DNA of 64,000 nt, from positions 2,862,001 to 2,926,000 of the forward strand of contig NZ_CP067124.1 of NCBI RefSeq assembly GCF_028553725.1, given 5' to 3'. Source of the stretch: Paracoccus alcaliphilus. Lineage in GTDB: Bacteria; Pseudomonadota; Alphaproteobacteria; Rhodobacterales; Rhodobacteraceae. Each line of letters starts with the position of its first letter. Position 1 is the first letter of the stretch. A program made the position numbers and the translations under genes. Shown one piece after another: positions 38,523 through 48,670 of this stretch. The notes below the pieces were generated by a model, which saw only the letters and a program-made list of their open reading frames with translations, was not told where the DNA came from and searched no databases.

Positions 38523-39929
38523 TCAAACGGCGCGAACCTGCCCATGCGGGGCGGCGGCTTCGCGGCGGTCGCGCAGTTCCTCGGCCACGAGGAAAGCCAG
38601 TTCCAGCGACTGGCTGGCATTCAGGCGCGGATCGCAGGCGGTGTGATAGCGGTCGGACAGATCCTCGTCCTTGACCGCGCGCACGCCGCCGGTGCATTCG
38701 GTCACGTCCTGACCGGTCATCTCGAAATGGACGCCGCCCGGAATCGTGCCCTCGGCGCGGTGGATGGCAAAGAACTCGCGCACCTCGCGCAGCACCGAAT
38801 CGAAGGGCCGGGTCTTGTAGCCCGAAGCCGATTTGATCGTGTTGCCATGCATCGGATCGCAGGACCAGACGACATTCGCGCCCTCTTGCTGGACGGTCCG
38901 GATCAGGCGCGGCAGATGATCGCCCACCTGCCCCGCGCCGAAGCGCGCGATCAGCGTCAGCCGGCCCGCCTCGTTGCCAGGGTTCAGCTTCGCCATCAGC
39001 ACCTTGAGGTCATCCGCCGTGGTCGAGGGGCCGCATTTCAGCCCGATCGGGTTCTGCACCCCGCGACAGAATTCGACATGTGCGCCATCGGGCTGCCGGG
39101 TGCGGTCGCCGATCCAGATCATGTGGCCCGATCCCGCCACAGGCAGGCCGGTGGTCGAATCGGTGCGGGCCAGCGCCTCTTCGTATTCCAGCAAGAGCGC
39201 CTCGTGGCTGGTATAGAAATCGACCTTGGACAGCTGATGCGCGGTGTCGGAGTTGACCCCCGCCGCCTGCATGAAGGCCATCGCGTCGCGGATCCGGTCG
39301 GCGATGTCGCGATATTTCGCGGCCTCGGGACCGCCGGTGAAGTCCGCGATCCAGCTTTGCACGCGATGCATGTCGGCAAACCCGCCGGTCGAGAAGGCGC
39401 GCAGCAGGTTCAGCGACGCCGCTGCCTGCGTATAGGCCGCCAGCATCCGCTGCGGATCGGGGATGCGTGCCTCGGGCGTGAAGTCGAAGCCATTGATGAT
39501 GTCGCCGCGATAGCTGGGCAGTTCGACCCCATCCATCACCTCGGTGGGCGCCGAACGCGGCTTGGCGAACTGGCCCGCCATCCGGCCGACCTTGATCACC
39601 GGCAGTTGCGCCCCCCAGGTTAGTACCACCGCCATTTGCAGCAGGACCATGAAGGTGTCGCGCAGGTTGTCGGCGCTGAATTCGGAAAAGCTTTCGGCGC
39701 AGTCCCCGCCCTGCAACAGGAAGGCACGGCCTGCCGCCACCTCGGCCAGTTGCTGACGCATGCGCCGCGCCTCTCCCGCAAAGACCAGCGGCGGATAGCG
39801 GCGCAACTGCGCCTCGACCGTGGCCAGCGCCTGCGCGTCGGTATATTCGGGCATCTGGATGCGCGGATAGGCGCGCCAGCCGGCCTTGTCCCAGCTTTGG
39901 GTGGCGGTCGTGCGGTTCTCCTGCGTCAT
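38523..39929 (-). CDS. aroG: Class II 3-deoxy-7-phosphoheptulonate (DAHP) synthase
   Basis: Catalyses the first step of the shikimate pathway from phosphoenolpyruvate and erythrose 4-phosphate. The 468-residue product is of the plant-like class II type: [30 protein letters not shown] and CDPMHGNT (metal and PEP binding). ATG 39929 follows a ggagcag stretch. It is monocistronic and divergent from the GlxA-type regulator. Confidence 0.95.
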   Translation of the reverse strand: MTQENRTTATQSWDKAGWRAYPRIQMPEYTDAQALATVEAQLRRYPPLVFAGEARRMRQQLAEVAAGRAFLLQGGDCAESFSEFSADNLRDTFMVLLQMAVVLTWGAQLPVIKVGRMAGQFAKPRSAPTEVMDGVELPSYRGDIINGFDFTPEARIPDPQRMLAAYTQAAASLNLLRAFSTGGFADMHRVQSWIADFTGGPEAAKYRDIADRIRDAMAFMQAAGVNSDTAHQLSKVDFYTSHEALLLEYEEALARTDSTTGLPVAGSGHMIWIGDRTRQPDGAHVEFCRGVQNPIGLKCGPSTTADDLKVLMAKLNPGNEAGRLTLIARFGAGQVGDHLPRLIRTVQQEGANVVWSCDPMHGNTIKSASGYKTRPFDSVLREVREFFAIHRAEGTIPGGVHFEMTGQDVTECTGGVRAVKDEDLSDRYHTACDPRLNASQSLELAFLVAEELRDRREAAAPHGQVRAV

Positions 39930-40070
39930 GGCATCTGCTCCTTGGGAATGCTGGGGCTGATATAGTCGCAAGCGCCGCGTGATGAAAGGGAAGAAACCCC
40001 GAAGATCCCCCCCTTGCGGCAAAGGGGTTTCGCGCTGATATTCGGGCACCTGAACGCGCGAGACAGCCCG

Positions 40071-41048
40071 ATGCCATCCGTCAAACCAAAACGCTTTACC
40101 TTTCTGCTGCTGGATCATTTCACAATGCTGCCCTTCAGCGCCGTGATCGAGCCGCTGCGGCTGGCCAACCGCGCCAGCGAGACGCTGCAATATGAATGGC
40201 GGCTGGTCGGGCCGTGGGGCGCTTTCGCCACCTGCTCGAACGGGACGCGAATCGTGCTGGATGGCGGGCTGAGCGACGATGTGCCGGTTTCGCGCGATGA
40301 TGTGGTGATCGTCTGCGGCGGCACCAATATCGCCAGTCAGGCGACCAAGCCGGTGCTGAACTGGCTGCGCCGGCAGTCGCGCGGCGGGGCGACCATCGCA
40401 GGGGTCTGCACCGGCGCCTGGATCATGGCCGAGGCGGGCCTGCTGGACGGGCGCAAGGCGACGATCCACTGGGAAAACCACGACGGCTTTGCCGAGGCCT
40501 TCCCCGAGGTGGACCTTTACCGCTCGGTCTTCGTCAATGACGGCAACCGGCTGACGGCGGCGGGCGGCACCTCTTCGATCGACCTGATGCTGCACCTGAT
40601 CGCTCAGGCCCTGGGCGAGGCGATCGCCTCCGAGATCGCCGACCAGATGCTGCATACCGCGATCCGCAGCGATCAGGACCATCAGCGCCTGTCGATCCCG
40701 ACCCGGATCGGCGTGCGCCATCCGCGTCTGGCCGCCGTGATCGCACGGATGGAGGCCAATCTGGAGGACCCGATCAGCCCCGCCGAACTGGCCGCAGATG
40801 CGGGCATGTCCACCCGGCAGCTGGAGCGGTTGTTCCGCCGCTATCTGAACCGCAGCCCCAAGCGGTACTATATGGAAACCCGGCTGGCGCGGGCGCGCAA
40901 CCTGCTGATGCAGACCGAAATGTCGATCATCGAGGTGGCGCTGGCCTCGGGCTTTTCCAGTCCCTCGCATTTCTCGAAATGCTATCGCGCGCGTTACGGC
41001 AGCACGCCCTATCGCCAGCGCGGCACTGGCACCACCGGCACCGGCTGA
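40071..41048 (+). CDS. GlxA-type AraC-family transcriptional regulator with amidase-like domain
   Basis: A 325-residue regulator. The N-terminal DJ-1/PfpI-like sensor domain contains [17 protein letters not shown], and the C-terminal AraC domain contains two helix-turn-helix units ([20 protein letters not shown] and [20 protein letters not shown]). Family members sense quaternary amines or amino acids such as glycine betaine, carnitine or arginine; the ligand here is unknown. I chose ATG 40071 from the family N-terminus. Confidence 0.9.
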   Translation: MPSVKPKRFTFLLLDHFTMLPFSAVIEPLRLANRASETLQYEWRLVGPWGAFATCSNGTRIVLDGGLSDDVPVSRDDVVIVCGGTNIASQATKPVLNWLRRQSRGGATIAGVCTGAWIMAEAGLLDGRKATIHWENHDGFAEAFPEVDLYRSVFVNDGNRLTAAGGTSSIDLMLHLIAQALGEAIASEIADQMLHTAIRSDQDHQRLSIPTRIGVRHPRLAAVIARMEANLEDPISPAELAADAGMSTRQLERLFRRYLNRSPKRYYMETRLARARNLLMQTEMSIIEVALASGFSSPSHFSKCYRARYGSTPYRQRGTGTTGTG

Positions 41049-41192
41049 ATCCATAACGCGAAAAATTTTCGCGAAACCGGCCGGTATTAATCCTTCATTA
41101 ACCTCTTGGCTTTACCTCGAAACGAGGGGCCGGACGGTGAACGCCCCATGAACAAGGTCCGGGCCAACCGGGCGCGGTCATGAGGCGGTGGA

Positions 41193-42287
41193 ATGGCGTA
41201 TGAGGTGACAGTGTTATCCGTATCGGCCCCGATCCCCACGGGCGGCAGTGCCTCTGGTCCGTGGGGATACCAGGCCGGTCAGACCATCGAATTCACCGAC
41301 CCGACGCTGCACCGGATCGAAATCCAGGACGACGATCCGAATTTCGATTCGCAGTTTTACCAACGCGACGACCAGCAGACCGTCGCGGAAGAAGTCACCA
41401 TCGGGAACCTTTACATCCCCGCAGGAACACGCCTTTCGACCTATCTCGCGTCGGTCATCGCGGATGAGGATGGCAACCAGTATTTCGTGATGTTCCCGCG
41501 GCAGGCGGAACCGGGCAGCTTCGGGGCCGAACTGGGCAGCAAGACCGAACTGCTGATCCTGCCTTATAATGGCGGGCAGGCACCCCACGAGGTCCCGTTT
41601 GACCCGGTGGCAAAAACCTACACGATGGTGCGGGTACTGAACAGGCCCGCCGATATGTCGGTCCCCTACGGCGTGCCCTGCTTTGCCGGCGGCACCGTGA
41701 TCGACACCCAGCTTGGTCCGCGCCGGATCGAGGCGCTGCAACCCGGCGACATGATCCGCACCCGCGACAACGGAATGCGCTGGCTGTGCTGGATTGGCTC
41801 GGTCGAACTGACCTGCGACCAGTTGCAGCAGCGGCCCAACCTGCGCCCAATCCGCATCCGCGCGGGGGCGCTGGCCCCCGGCATCCCGGCGCAGGATCTG
41901 ACCGTCTCGCCGCAGCATCGAATGCTGATCCGCTCCTCCCTCTGCGCCCGCCTGTTCGGAGAGGTCGAGATGCTGGTCGCCGCCAAGCACCTGCTGGAAC
42001 TGCCGGGGATCGAGGTTGTCCAGCCCGACACCGGCATCCGTTATTGGCACATGCTGTTCGACGGGCACGAGGTCGTGCATTCCAACGGCGCATGGAGCGA
42101 AAGCCTGTTCACCGGCCCTCAGGCGCTGAAATCCATCAGTCCGGCGGCGCGGCGCGAAATCCTTGAACTGTTTCCCGAGCTGGCGGCGCCGGGCTTCACC
42201 CCACGCGGCGCAAGGCGTTTCGCCACCGGACGAGAGGGCCGCAAACTGGCCCGCCACGCCGGACGCGCCTTAATACGGCAGGACTGA
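41193..42287 (+). CDS. Hint (Hedgehog/intein)-domain protein
   Basis: A 364-residue protein. The N-terminal 170 residues are acidic with no recognised fold. The Hint module begins at CFAGGTVIDT (about residue 166, catalytic cysteine) and continues with GDMIRTRDNG, LTVSPQHRMLI and HEVVHSNGAWSESLF. Hint domains cleave the chain at the cysteine. Proteins of this type are common in Rhodobacteraceae, sometimes attached to secreted proteins. No signal peptide is seen. Its role is unknown. Confidence 0.85.
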   Translation: MAYEVTVLSVSAPIPTGGSASGPWGYQAGQTIEFTDPTLHRIEIQDDDPNFDSQFYQRDDQQTVAEEVTIGNLYIPAGTRLSTYLASVIADEDGNQYFVMFPRQAEPGSFGAELGSKTELLILPYNGGQAPHEVPFDPVAKTYTMVRVLNRPADMSVPYGVPCFAGGTVIDTQLGPRRIEALQPGDMIRTRDNGMRWLCWIGSVELTCDQLQQRPNLRPIRIRAGALAPGIPAQDLTVSPQHRMLIRSSLCARLFGEVEMLVAAKHLLELPGIEVVQPDTGIRYWHMLFDGHEVVHSNGAWSESLFTGPQALKSISPAARREILELFPELAAPGFTPRGARRFATGREGRKLARHAGRALIRQD

Positions 42288-42344
42288 CCCATCTTGCCCG
42301 GCCCGGCCCTTGCCCGGCCCAGTGCGATTTGCATAAGTCGCGCC

Positions 42345-42863
42345 ATGACCATCACCATCCGCCCTGCCCGCTTTCCTGCGGAAACCGACAGCGTCCGCCA
42401 CCTGTTCCGCCTCTATGCCGAAGGATTGGGGCTGGATCTGGGCTTTCAGGATTTCGAGGCCGAACTGGCCGCCCTGCCCGGAAAATATGCGCCGCCCGCA
42501 GGTGCCACCCTGCTGGCAGAGCGTTCCGACGGGCTGGTGCTGGGCTGCGTCGCGATGCGCCCGCATGACGGCCCCACCTGCGAGATGAAGCGGCTGTTCC
42601 TGCGCCCCGAAGCGCGCGGGCTGGGCCTTGGCCACAAGCTGGCGCAGGCCATCATCCAAAGCGCGCGGGATGTCGGCTATCGCCGGATGGTGCTGGACAC
42701 GCTGGCGACGATGCAGGGCGCGCTGGCCGTCTATCGCGGGCTGGGGTTCCAGCCGATCCCGCCCTATTATCACAACCCGCTGGAAGGCGTGGTCTTCATG
42801 GCGCTGGATCTGGCGCCCGCCTATCAGCGAACAGTGATGCGCCCATCCAGAACGGGCGCGTAA
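42345..42863 (+). CDS. GNAT-family N-acetyltransferase
   Basis: A 172-residue protein with acetyl-CoA-binding segment EARGLGLGHKLAQAII and YRGLGFQPIPPYYHNP. The substrate is unknown. Its 3' end overlaps the convergent 5'-nucleotidase gene by 40 bases. ATG 42345 was chosen from the GNAT fold start (TITIRPARF). Confidence 0.88.
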   Translation: MTITIRPARFPAETDSVRHLFRLYAEGLGLDLGFQDFEAELAALPGKYAPPAGATLLAERSDGLVLGCVAMRPHDGPTCEMKRLFLRPEARGLGLGHKLAQAIIQSARDVGYRRMVLDTLATMQGALAVYRGLGFQPIPPYYHNPLEGVVFMALDLAPAYQRTVMRPSRTGA

Positions 42864-44425
42864 TCCGCCCCCTGTGCGGCCAGATATTCGGCCAGAACCT
42901 CGGCCAGATCGGGGCCGAAATCATAGGCATTCTGCGCCTTTGTGGCAAAAACCTGATAACCGTCCCCGCCCGACCGCATATAGTTGTTCGACGCCACCCC
43001 ATAGGTTTCATCGGGCTGGATCGGCACCCATTCCTCGCCCTGTTGCACCAGAACCTCGCTGATCCGGCTGCCCGGCGCGGCCGCCGGATCGACCGTGTAT
43101 TTCAGCCCGGCCACCTGCGCGAACCGGCCCGCGCCTTCCTCATACTGGCTGGCGCCGTTTTCCAGTGCCTCGACCACATCGGCACCGTTCAGCTGAAAGG
43201 TCGCCAGCGTGTTCTGGAACGGCAGCACCGTATAGACCTCGCCCATTGTCACCGGCCCGGCATCGATCGAGGCCCGCAACCCGCCGCCATTGGCAATCGC
43301 GATCGAGACCCCCTGATCCCTCACCCGGTCCAGCATCGCATCCGCGACCAGCGATCCCATCTCGCATTCGCGCGCCCGACAGTTCACCCGGTCGCCATCG
43401 ATGGGCGCGGCGGTCTGTGCCACCACCTGCTGGCGCAATTCCTCGATGGGCGCGGCCATTTCCTGCACCCGCGCCAGCAGCCCCGCATCGGGCTCGACCG
43501 AGGCGTCCAGCAGCACCGGCTGACCCGCAATATCGGTCACATTGCCCGCATCATCGAAGGTCAGCGTCAGATGCCCGATATATTTCGAATAGGCATAGGC
43601 GGTTACCACCGGAACCTCGACACCGTCCGGCCCCGCAACAAGGGTCGGATATGGCCCCTCGGCCCCGTCCATATCGCCCAGCAGGGTATGCGAATGGCCG
43701 CCGACAACGGCATCCAGCCCGGCTACTTCAGCGGCAAAATCCTGATCGCGCAGATAGCCGACATGGGTCAGCGCGATGATCTTGTCGACACCCTGTTCGG
43801 TCAGTGCCTGAACCCCGGCCTTCAGGCTTTCCATATCATCGACAAAGATCACATCGTCACCGGGCGATGCCGTTTCAGGCGTGTCCATCGCCAACGCCGA
43901 GATGATCCCGACCCGGTCGCCGCCCACATCCAGCACCAATGCGCGCTCGACCTTGTCCTTCAGCAGATCCGACTGGGACAGATCCAGATTCGAGGATATG
44001 ACCGGAAAATCAGCGCCTTCCAGCAGAACATTCAAGCCCTCATTGCCATCGTCGAACTCGTGGTTGCCGATCGCCATCGCGTCATAGCCGATGGCATTCA
44101 TGAACTCGACCACCTCCTCGCCCTTATAGGTCGTATAGAACAGGCTGCCCTGATACTGATCGCCCGCATCCAGAACGATGACATGGCCGCCATCCGCCGT
44201 GATCTGGTCGCGCAATTCGTTGATCTTGGTGGCAATCCGCGCCACGCCCCCGAAACATTCCCCCGCGGCCGAGGTTTCCGCGTCGCAGGTGCTGTCGAAG
44301 GCGTTGATCTCTTCGATGCGGCTGTGAACGTCATTCGTATGCAGGATATGCAGGACCATCTCGGCCTGCGCGGCCCCGGCATACAGCGCGGCAGCACAAA
44401 CCGCAGTCAGAAGGCGACGCTTCAT
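42824..44425 (-). CDS. Periplasmic 5'-nucleotidase / UshA-family metallophosphatase
   Basis: A 533-residue exported enzyme with a signal peptide (LLTAVCAAALYAGAAQA). The metallophosphatase domain has HTNDVHSR, DAGDQYQGS, GNHEFDDG, and GGHSHTLL; the C-terminal nucleotidase domain has SIAIANGGGLRASI and NNYMRSGGDGYQVF. It hydrolyses nucleotides or related phosphoesters outside the cytoplasm. I chose ATG 44425 over the upstream ATG because the signal begins there. Confidence 0.93.
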   Translation of the reverse strand: MKRRLLTAVCAAALYAGAAQAEMVLHILHTNDVHSRIEEINAFDSTCDAETSAAGECFGGVARIATKINELRDQITADGGHVIVLDAGDQYQGSLFYTTYKGEEVVEFMNAIGYDAMAIGNHEFDDGNEGLNVLLEGADFPVISSNLDLSQSDLLKDKVERALVLDVGGDRVGIISALAMDTPETASPGDDVIFVDDMESLKAGVQALTEQGVDKIIALTHVGYLRDQDFAAEVAGLDAVVGGHSHTLLGDMDGAEGPYPTLVAGPDGVEVPVVTAYAYSKYIGHLTLTFDDAGNVTDIAGQPVLLDASVEPDAGLLARVQEMAAPIEELRQQVVAQTAAPIDGDRVNCRARECEMGSLVADAMLDRVRDQGVSIAIANGGGLRASIDAGPVTMGEVYTVLPFQNTLATFQLNGADVVEALENGASQYEEGAGRFAQVAGLKYTVDPAAAPGSRISEVLVQQGEEWVPIQPDETYGVASNNYMRSGGDGYQVFATKAQNAYDFGPDLAEVLAEYLAAQGADYAPVLDGRITVR

Positions 44426-44575
44426 GGCTGATTCCCCTTTCACCCTGTTGGACGGATGCTGCCAGCTTGGCCCAAGCGGCAGCGTCGGTCAAACATCCAG
44501 ATGACATCCGCGAAATGACGCGATGATGACCGCCGGCATCTTGACCCGCCACCCCCCGCGGCTGCAAATGCGGGC

Positions 44576-44911
44576 ATGTTGATCTACAAGATTTTCCGCC
44601 CCTCGGAATGGGCCACGATGCAGGCGCAGGGTGAAACCGCTGGCGCCCCGGTCGATATCACCGATGGCTATGTGCATTTCTCGACCGCCGGACAGGTGCC
44701 GGGAACGCTGGCCCGACATTTCGCGGATGAGGGCGAATTGTATCTGCTGGCCTGCAACGCCGACACGCTGGGGGCCGATCTGCGCTGGGAACCGGCCCGC
44801 GGAGGCGCGCTGTTCGCGCATCTCTATCGCCCCCTGCGGATGGCGGATGTGCTGTGGACGCGGCTGATCTCCCCCGGACCCGACGGCCACCAGACCGGAG
44901 AGCTGGAATGA
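44576..44911 (+). CDS. DUF952 protein
   Basis: A 111-residue protein with the DUF952 signature [10 protein letters not shown] ... [15 protein letters not shown] and [16 protein letters not shown]. The biochemical role is unknown; distant relation to ADP-ribosyltransferase-like folds has been suggested for some DUF952 members. Its stop overlaps pyrD by 4 bases, a pairing usual in this group. Confidence 0.9.
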   Translation: MLIYKIFRPSEWATMQAQGETAGAPVDITDGYVHFSTAGQVPGTLARHFADEGELYLLACNADTLGADLRWEPARGGALFAHLYRPLRMADVLWTRLISPGPDGHQTGELE

Positions 44912-45966
44912 ACATCATCGAGCGGCTGGGCCTGACCGCGCTGCACCGGCTGGACCCCGAGCGGGCGCATGACCTGTCGATCCGCGCACTGGCTGCCGGG
45001 CTCGTGCCCCTGCCCGGCGCGCCGGTCACATCGGAGCGGCTGCGTATCGAACTGGCCGGGCTCAGCCTCCCCAACCCGGTCGGGCTGGCGGCGGGGTATG
45101 ACAAGAACGCCCGCGCCACCCGTGCGCTGATGACTGCGGGCTTCGGCTTTGTCGAACTGGGCGCGGCCACCCCGCGCCCGCAGTCCGGAAATCCCCGCCC
45201 CCGCCTGTTCCGGCTTCGCCAGGACGCCGCGATCATCAACCGTTTCGGCTTCAATAACGAGGGCGCGCAGGCGATTGCCGCACGGCTGCGCAAACGGCCT
45301 GCGGGCATACCGGTCGGGCTGAATATCGGCGCGAACAAGGACAGCGCCGACCGCGCCGCCGATTTCGCCGAGGTCGTGCGCATCGCCGGAAACGCCGCCG
45401 ATTTCCTGACGGTCAATGTCTCCTCGCCCAATACCGAAAAACTGCGCGATCTGCAGGGCGCGCAGGCGCTGGCCGCCCTTCTGACCGGCGTGATCGAGGC
45501 CCGCGACCAGTTGCAGTCCCGCCCCCCGGTCTTCGTCAAGATCGCGCCCGATCTGGATGACGCCGGCCTTGCCGATATCGCCGCCGTCGCAAGGGAAACC
45601 GGCGTACAAGCCATCATCGCCACCAACACAACCCTCTCGCGTGAAGGTCTCAGCGACGCGCAACGCGATCAGACGGGCGGGCTGTCGGGTGCACCGCTCT
45701 TTACCCGCTCGACACAGGTTCTGGCGCGGCTCTACCGCGAAACCGGCGGCACGATCCCGCTGATCGGCGTCGGCGGAATCGGATCGACGGAACAGGCGTG
45801 GCAAAAACTGCGCGCCGGGGCCAGCGCGGTGCAGATCTATTCCGCATTGATCTATCAAGGCTTTTCGCTGGCGGCAAAGATTGCTCAGGAACTGGACGCC
45901 CGGCTTCAACGCGACAGGCTGTCCCTCAACGAACTGACCGGCAGCGGCACCACAGACTGGTTCTGA
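44908..45966 (+). CDS. pyrD: Dihydroorotate dehydrogenase, quinone-dependent (class 2)
   Basis: Oxidises dihydroorotate to orotate in pyrimidine synthesis and passes electrons to quinone at the inner membrane. The 352-residue product has the class 2 N-terminal helical extension (residues 1-45), LAAGYDKNA for FMN, the catalytic serine region [11 protein letters not shown], and [12 protein letters not shown]. It is coupled to the DUF952 gene upstream (atga). Confidence 0.96.
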   Translation: MNIIERLGLTALHRLDPERAHDLSIRALAAGLVPLPGAPVTSERLRIELAGLSLPNPVGLAAGYDKNARATRALMTAGFGFVELGAATPRPQSGNPRPRLFRLRQDAAIINRFGFNNEGAQAIAARLRKRPAGIPVGLNIGANKDSADRAADFAEVVRIAGNAADFLTVNVSSPNTEKLRDLQGAQALAALLTGVIEARDQLQSRPPVFVKIAPDLDDAGLADIAAVARETGVQAIIATNTTLSREGLSDAQRDQTGGLSGAPLFTRSTQVLARLYRETGGTIPLIGVGGIGSTEQAWQKLRAGASAVQIYSALIYQGFSLAAKIAQELDARLQRDRLSLNELTGSGTTDWF

Positions 45967-45986
45967 CCGCCCCCATCTTTGGTGCA

Positions 45987-46020
45987 TAAATATCCCGGGG
46001 GTCCGGGGGGGGACCCCCGG
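45987..46020. repeat. GC-rich intergenic hairpin repeat, copy 1
   Basis: After aaatat follow ccgggggt and, after a ten-base loop, acccccgg (45995-46002 and 46013-46020). A second, similar element lies at 57157-57191. It sits between convergent pyrD and the corC gene and may terminate both. Confidence 0.6.
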
Positions 46021-46041
46021 GCGGTGCCGCATACAGCCGGC

Positions 46042-46977
46042 TTATCGCATCAGCCGCACTGCTTCGGCGGCGGTTTCGGCGGCCTGTTGCGCTTCGGGCA
46101 TGCGCATCCGCACACGCTTGATGCGGCGGGGATCGGCCTCGACGATCTCGAATTCGGCACCGGAATCATGGACGATCACCTCGCCCTCTTCCGGCACCCG
46201 GTCGGCCAGCGCGATCACCAGACCGCCGATCGTGTCGATATCCTCTTCCTCTTCCGCGTCGAACAGGCGCAGGCCGGTCTCGGATTCGACCTCGTCCAGC
46301 GGCGCGCGGGCACGGATCAGCCACTGGCCGGGCTTTTCCTGCACCCACAGCACATCATGGCCTTCGTCATGCTCGTCCTCGATCTCGCCGATGACCTGCT
46401 CGATCAGATCTTCGATGGTGACCAACCCGTCCACGCCGCCATATTCGTCGATCACCAGCGCCATATGGATGCGTTTCTGCTGCATCTGCTGCAACAGCAC
46501 GCCAATCGACATCGAGGGCGGCACATAAAGCAAGGGGCGCAGCATCGGCCGCAGATCGAAATCGCTTTCGTGGCCAAAGCCGTGCTTCAGCGCCAGATCC
46601 TTCAGGTGGATCATCCCCAGCGGACTGTCCAGAGAGCCTTCATAGACCGGCACACGGGAAAAGCCGTGCTCGCGGAACATGCCGACCAGTTCCTCCAGCG
46701 ATACCGTGTCGGGCGCGGCGACCAGTTCGGCCTTGGGCACCGCGACATCATCGACCCGCATCCGTCGCAGATTCAGGATGCTTGGCGCGTCGGATTGATT
46801 GCCGTTCCGGGCGGCCTGCTCTTCCCCGCCATCGTCATTTCCGGTCAAGGCGCCGAAAAAGCGGCCGAAAAAGCCTTTTGGACTGGGAAGATCGCGGCCA
46901 TCGCCACCAACACCATCTGCCGCCCCCGCAGGCGAATCGCCCAAGGGGTGGTCAGGTAATCGCGGCTCGGAATTCAT
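46042..46977 (-). CDS. CorC/HlyC-type CBS-domain protein
   Basis: A 311-residue soluble protein with two CBS domains (VPKAELVAA ... FSRVPVYEGSLDSPLG and HMALVIDEYGGVDGLVTIED) and a C-terminal transporter-associated domain (TIGGLVIALADRVPEEGE). It lacks the membrane DUF21 domain, so it resembles CorC, linked to Mg/Co efflux. It is last in a ybeZ-ybeY-ybeX order, overlapping ybeY by 4 bases. Confidence 0.93.
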   Translation of the reverse strand: MNSEPRLPDHPLGDSPAGAADGVGGDGRDLPSPKGFFGRFFGALTGNDDGGEEQAARNGNQSDAPSILNLRRMRVDDVAVPKAELVAAPDTVSLEELVGMFREHGFSRVPVYEGSLDSPLGMIHLKDLALKHGFGHESDFDLRPMLRPLLYVPPSMSIGVLLQQMQQKRIHMALVIDEYGGVDGLVTIEDLIEQVIGEIEDEHDEGHDVLWVQEKPGQWLIRARAPLDEVESETGLRLFDAEEEEDIDTIGGLVIALADRVPEEGEVIVHDSGAEFEIVEADPRRIKRVRMRMPEAQQAAETAAEAVRLMR

Positions 46978-47474
46978 CGCATTTCCTCTTGATAGGGATC
47001 GGGAATCTTCAGGGTCTGAAGGATAGAACGCTCCGCCGCCTCCATCGTTTCGGCATCCGGATCGTTTTCGTGGTCATAGCCCAGCAGGTGCAGCACCGCA
47101 TGGACCAGAAGATGGCTGACATGGTGATCGAAGGGTTTGCCCTGCGCCTCGGCCTCGGCCCGGCAGGTCTCCCAGGCGATGGCGATATCGCCCAGTTCCG
47201 CCTGATCGGGCAGATTGGGACGCGCGCCGGGTTCATGCGCGGGATGATCGACCGAGGGCCAGGACAGCACATTCGTCGCCCGCGCCTTGCCACGGAAATC
47301 GGCATTCAGCGCGGCGATGCGGGCATCGTCGCAGCCCATCACCACGACCTCGGCCTCACGCAAGCAATGCCAGACCAGCGCGGCATTCACCGCGCTGCCG
47401 GCAAGGGCCTCAAGGCCCGCTTTCCCCCATCGCTCATCCTCGATGACGGTATCGACGCATATATCGTCAGGCAT
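46974..47474 (-). CDS. ybeY: Endoribonuclease YbeY (rRNA maturation factor)
   Basis: A 166-residue metal-dependent RNase for 16S rRNA 3' processing and ribosome quality control. The zinc motif is HAVLHLLGYDH (HxxxHxxxxxH). I chose ATG 47474, which overlaps the phoH stop by 8 bases. It forms an operon with phoH upstream and the CorC-type gene downstream. Confidence 0.95.
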   Translation of the reverse strand: MPDDICVDTVIEDERWGKAGLEALAGSAVNAALVWHCLREAEVVVMGCDDARIAALNADFRGKARATNVLSWPSVDHPAHEPGARPNLPDQAELGDIAIAWETCRAEAEAQGKPFDHHVSHLLVHAVLHLLGYDHENDPDAETMEAAERSILQTLKIPDPYQEEMR

Positions 47475-48543
47475 CGTCTCGCTTTGGCCGACGGGGCACA
47501 TAGGTGCCACGCGACTCCTCGGTTTCCCCCCTTGCCAGCGCGGCCTCGGTCTCGGCGTCATAGGCCTCGATGATCCGGGCGACAAGCGGGTGGCGCACGA
47601 CATCGCGCGCGGTGAAATAGCTGAAACTGATTCCCTTCACCCCGTCAAGGATCTTTTCAGCCTCGACCAGCCCCGATCCCATGCCGCGCGGCAGGTCGAT
47701 CTGGGTGCGGTCACCGGTGATGACCATGCGCGATCCCTCGCCCAGACGGGTCAGGAACATCTTCATCTGCATGGTGGTGGCGTTCTGCGCCTCGTCCAGC
47801 ACCACAAAGCTGTTGGCCAGCGTCCGCCCGCGCATGAAGGCCAGCGGCGCGATCTCGATGCGCTTTTCCTCGATCAGCTTCTGCATCTGCTTGCCGGGCA
47901 GGAAATCGTTCAGCGCATCGTAAAGCGGCTGCATATAGGGATCGACCTTGTCCTTCATGTCGCCGGGCAGAAAGCCCAGACGCTCTCCCGCCTCGACGGC
48001 GGGGCGCGACAGGACGATCCGGTCCACATGGCCGCCGATCAGCATGGTGACGCCGACCGCCACGGCCAGATAGGTCTTGCCAGTGCCCGCAGGTCCGATG
48101 CCGAAGGCCAGTTCGTTCTCGAACAGCGCCCGGACATAGGCCTTCTGCGCCTCGGTGCGCGGCTCGACCGATTTCTTGCGGGTACGCAATTCGTAATTGC
48201 CGGATGCGAACATCTCCAGCTGGGCCGTGGGCGAGGCATCGCCGCCCTCTTCGATGCCCATGCGCAGCGCGGCTTCGATCTCGGGCAGGGCGACGGTGCG
48301 GCCCTGCTCCAGCCGGGCATAGAGACCGCGCAGCAATTGCGCCGCCTCGGCCTGCGCCTCGGGACCGCCGACGATGGCAAGCTGGTTGCCGCGTCGCAGG
48401 ATGTGAATCCCAAGGGCCTCTTCGATCCGCGCCAGATGCCGGTCATTGGCACCGCAAAGATCGATCAGCAGTCGATTGTCGGGGAATTCCAGCAGGGTTT
48501 CGGCTGGATGGCTTGCGACGGGTGGCGTAGGCGTCAGGCCCAA
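47467..48543 (-). CDS. ybeZ: PhoH-family ATPase (YbeZ)
   Basis: A 358-residue protein with an N-terminal KH-like segment and a PhoH ATPase domain: Walker A IGPAGTGKTYLAVA, Walker B NSFVVLDEAQNAT. In this gene order it works with YbeY in RNA processing. The start at 48543 gives the expected N-terminal length. It is first in the ybeZ-ybeY-corC operon. Confidence 0.94.
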   Translation of the reverse strand: MGLTPTPPVASHPAETLLEFPDNRLLIDLCGANDRHLARIEEALGIHILRRGNQLAIVGGPEAQAEAAQLLRGLYARLEQGRTVALPEIEAALRMGIEEGGDASPTAQLEMFASGNYELRTRKKSVEPRTEAQKAYVRALFENELAFGIGPAGTGKTYLAVAVGVTMLIGGHVDRIVLSRPAVEAGERLGFLPGDMKDKVDPYMQPLYDALNDFLPGKQMQKLIEEKRIEIAPLAFMRGRTLANSFVVLDEAQNATTMQMKMFLTRLGEGSRMVITGDRTQIDLPRGMGSGLVEAEKILDGVKGISFSYFTARDVVRHPLVARIIEAYDAETEAALARGETEESRGTYVPRRPKRDDA

Positions 48544-48670
48544 AATAATCTCCGGCTAGAGTCGTCTGTCATGTATGGTGGCAATCGCAAAGGATTCGCA
48601 CAAGATGCAGTTATCGGATTGTGAAGCTTCGGTGACGCAGGCCCTGTAAATCCGGCTGAAATCCGCGCCC

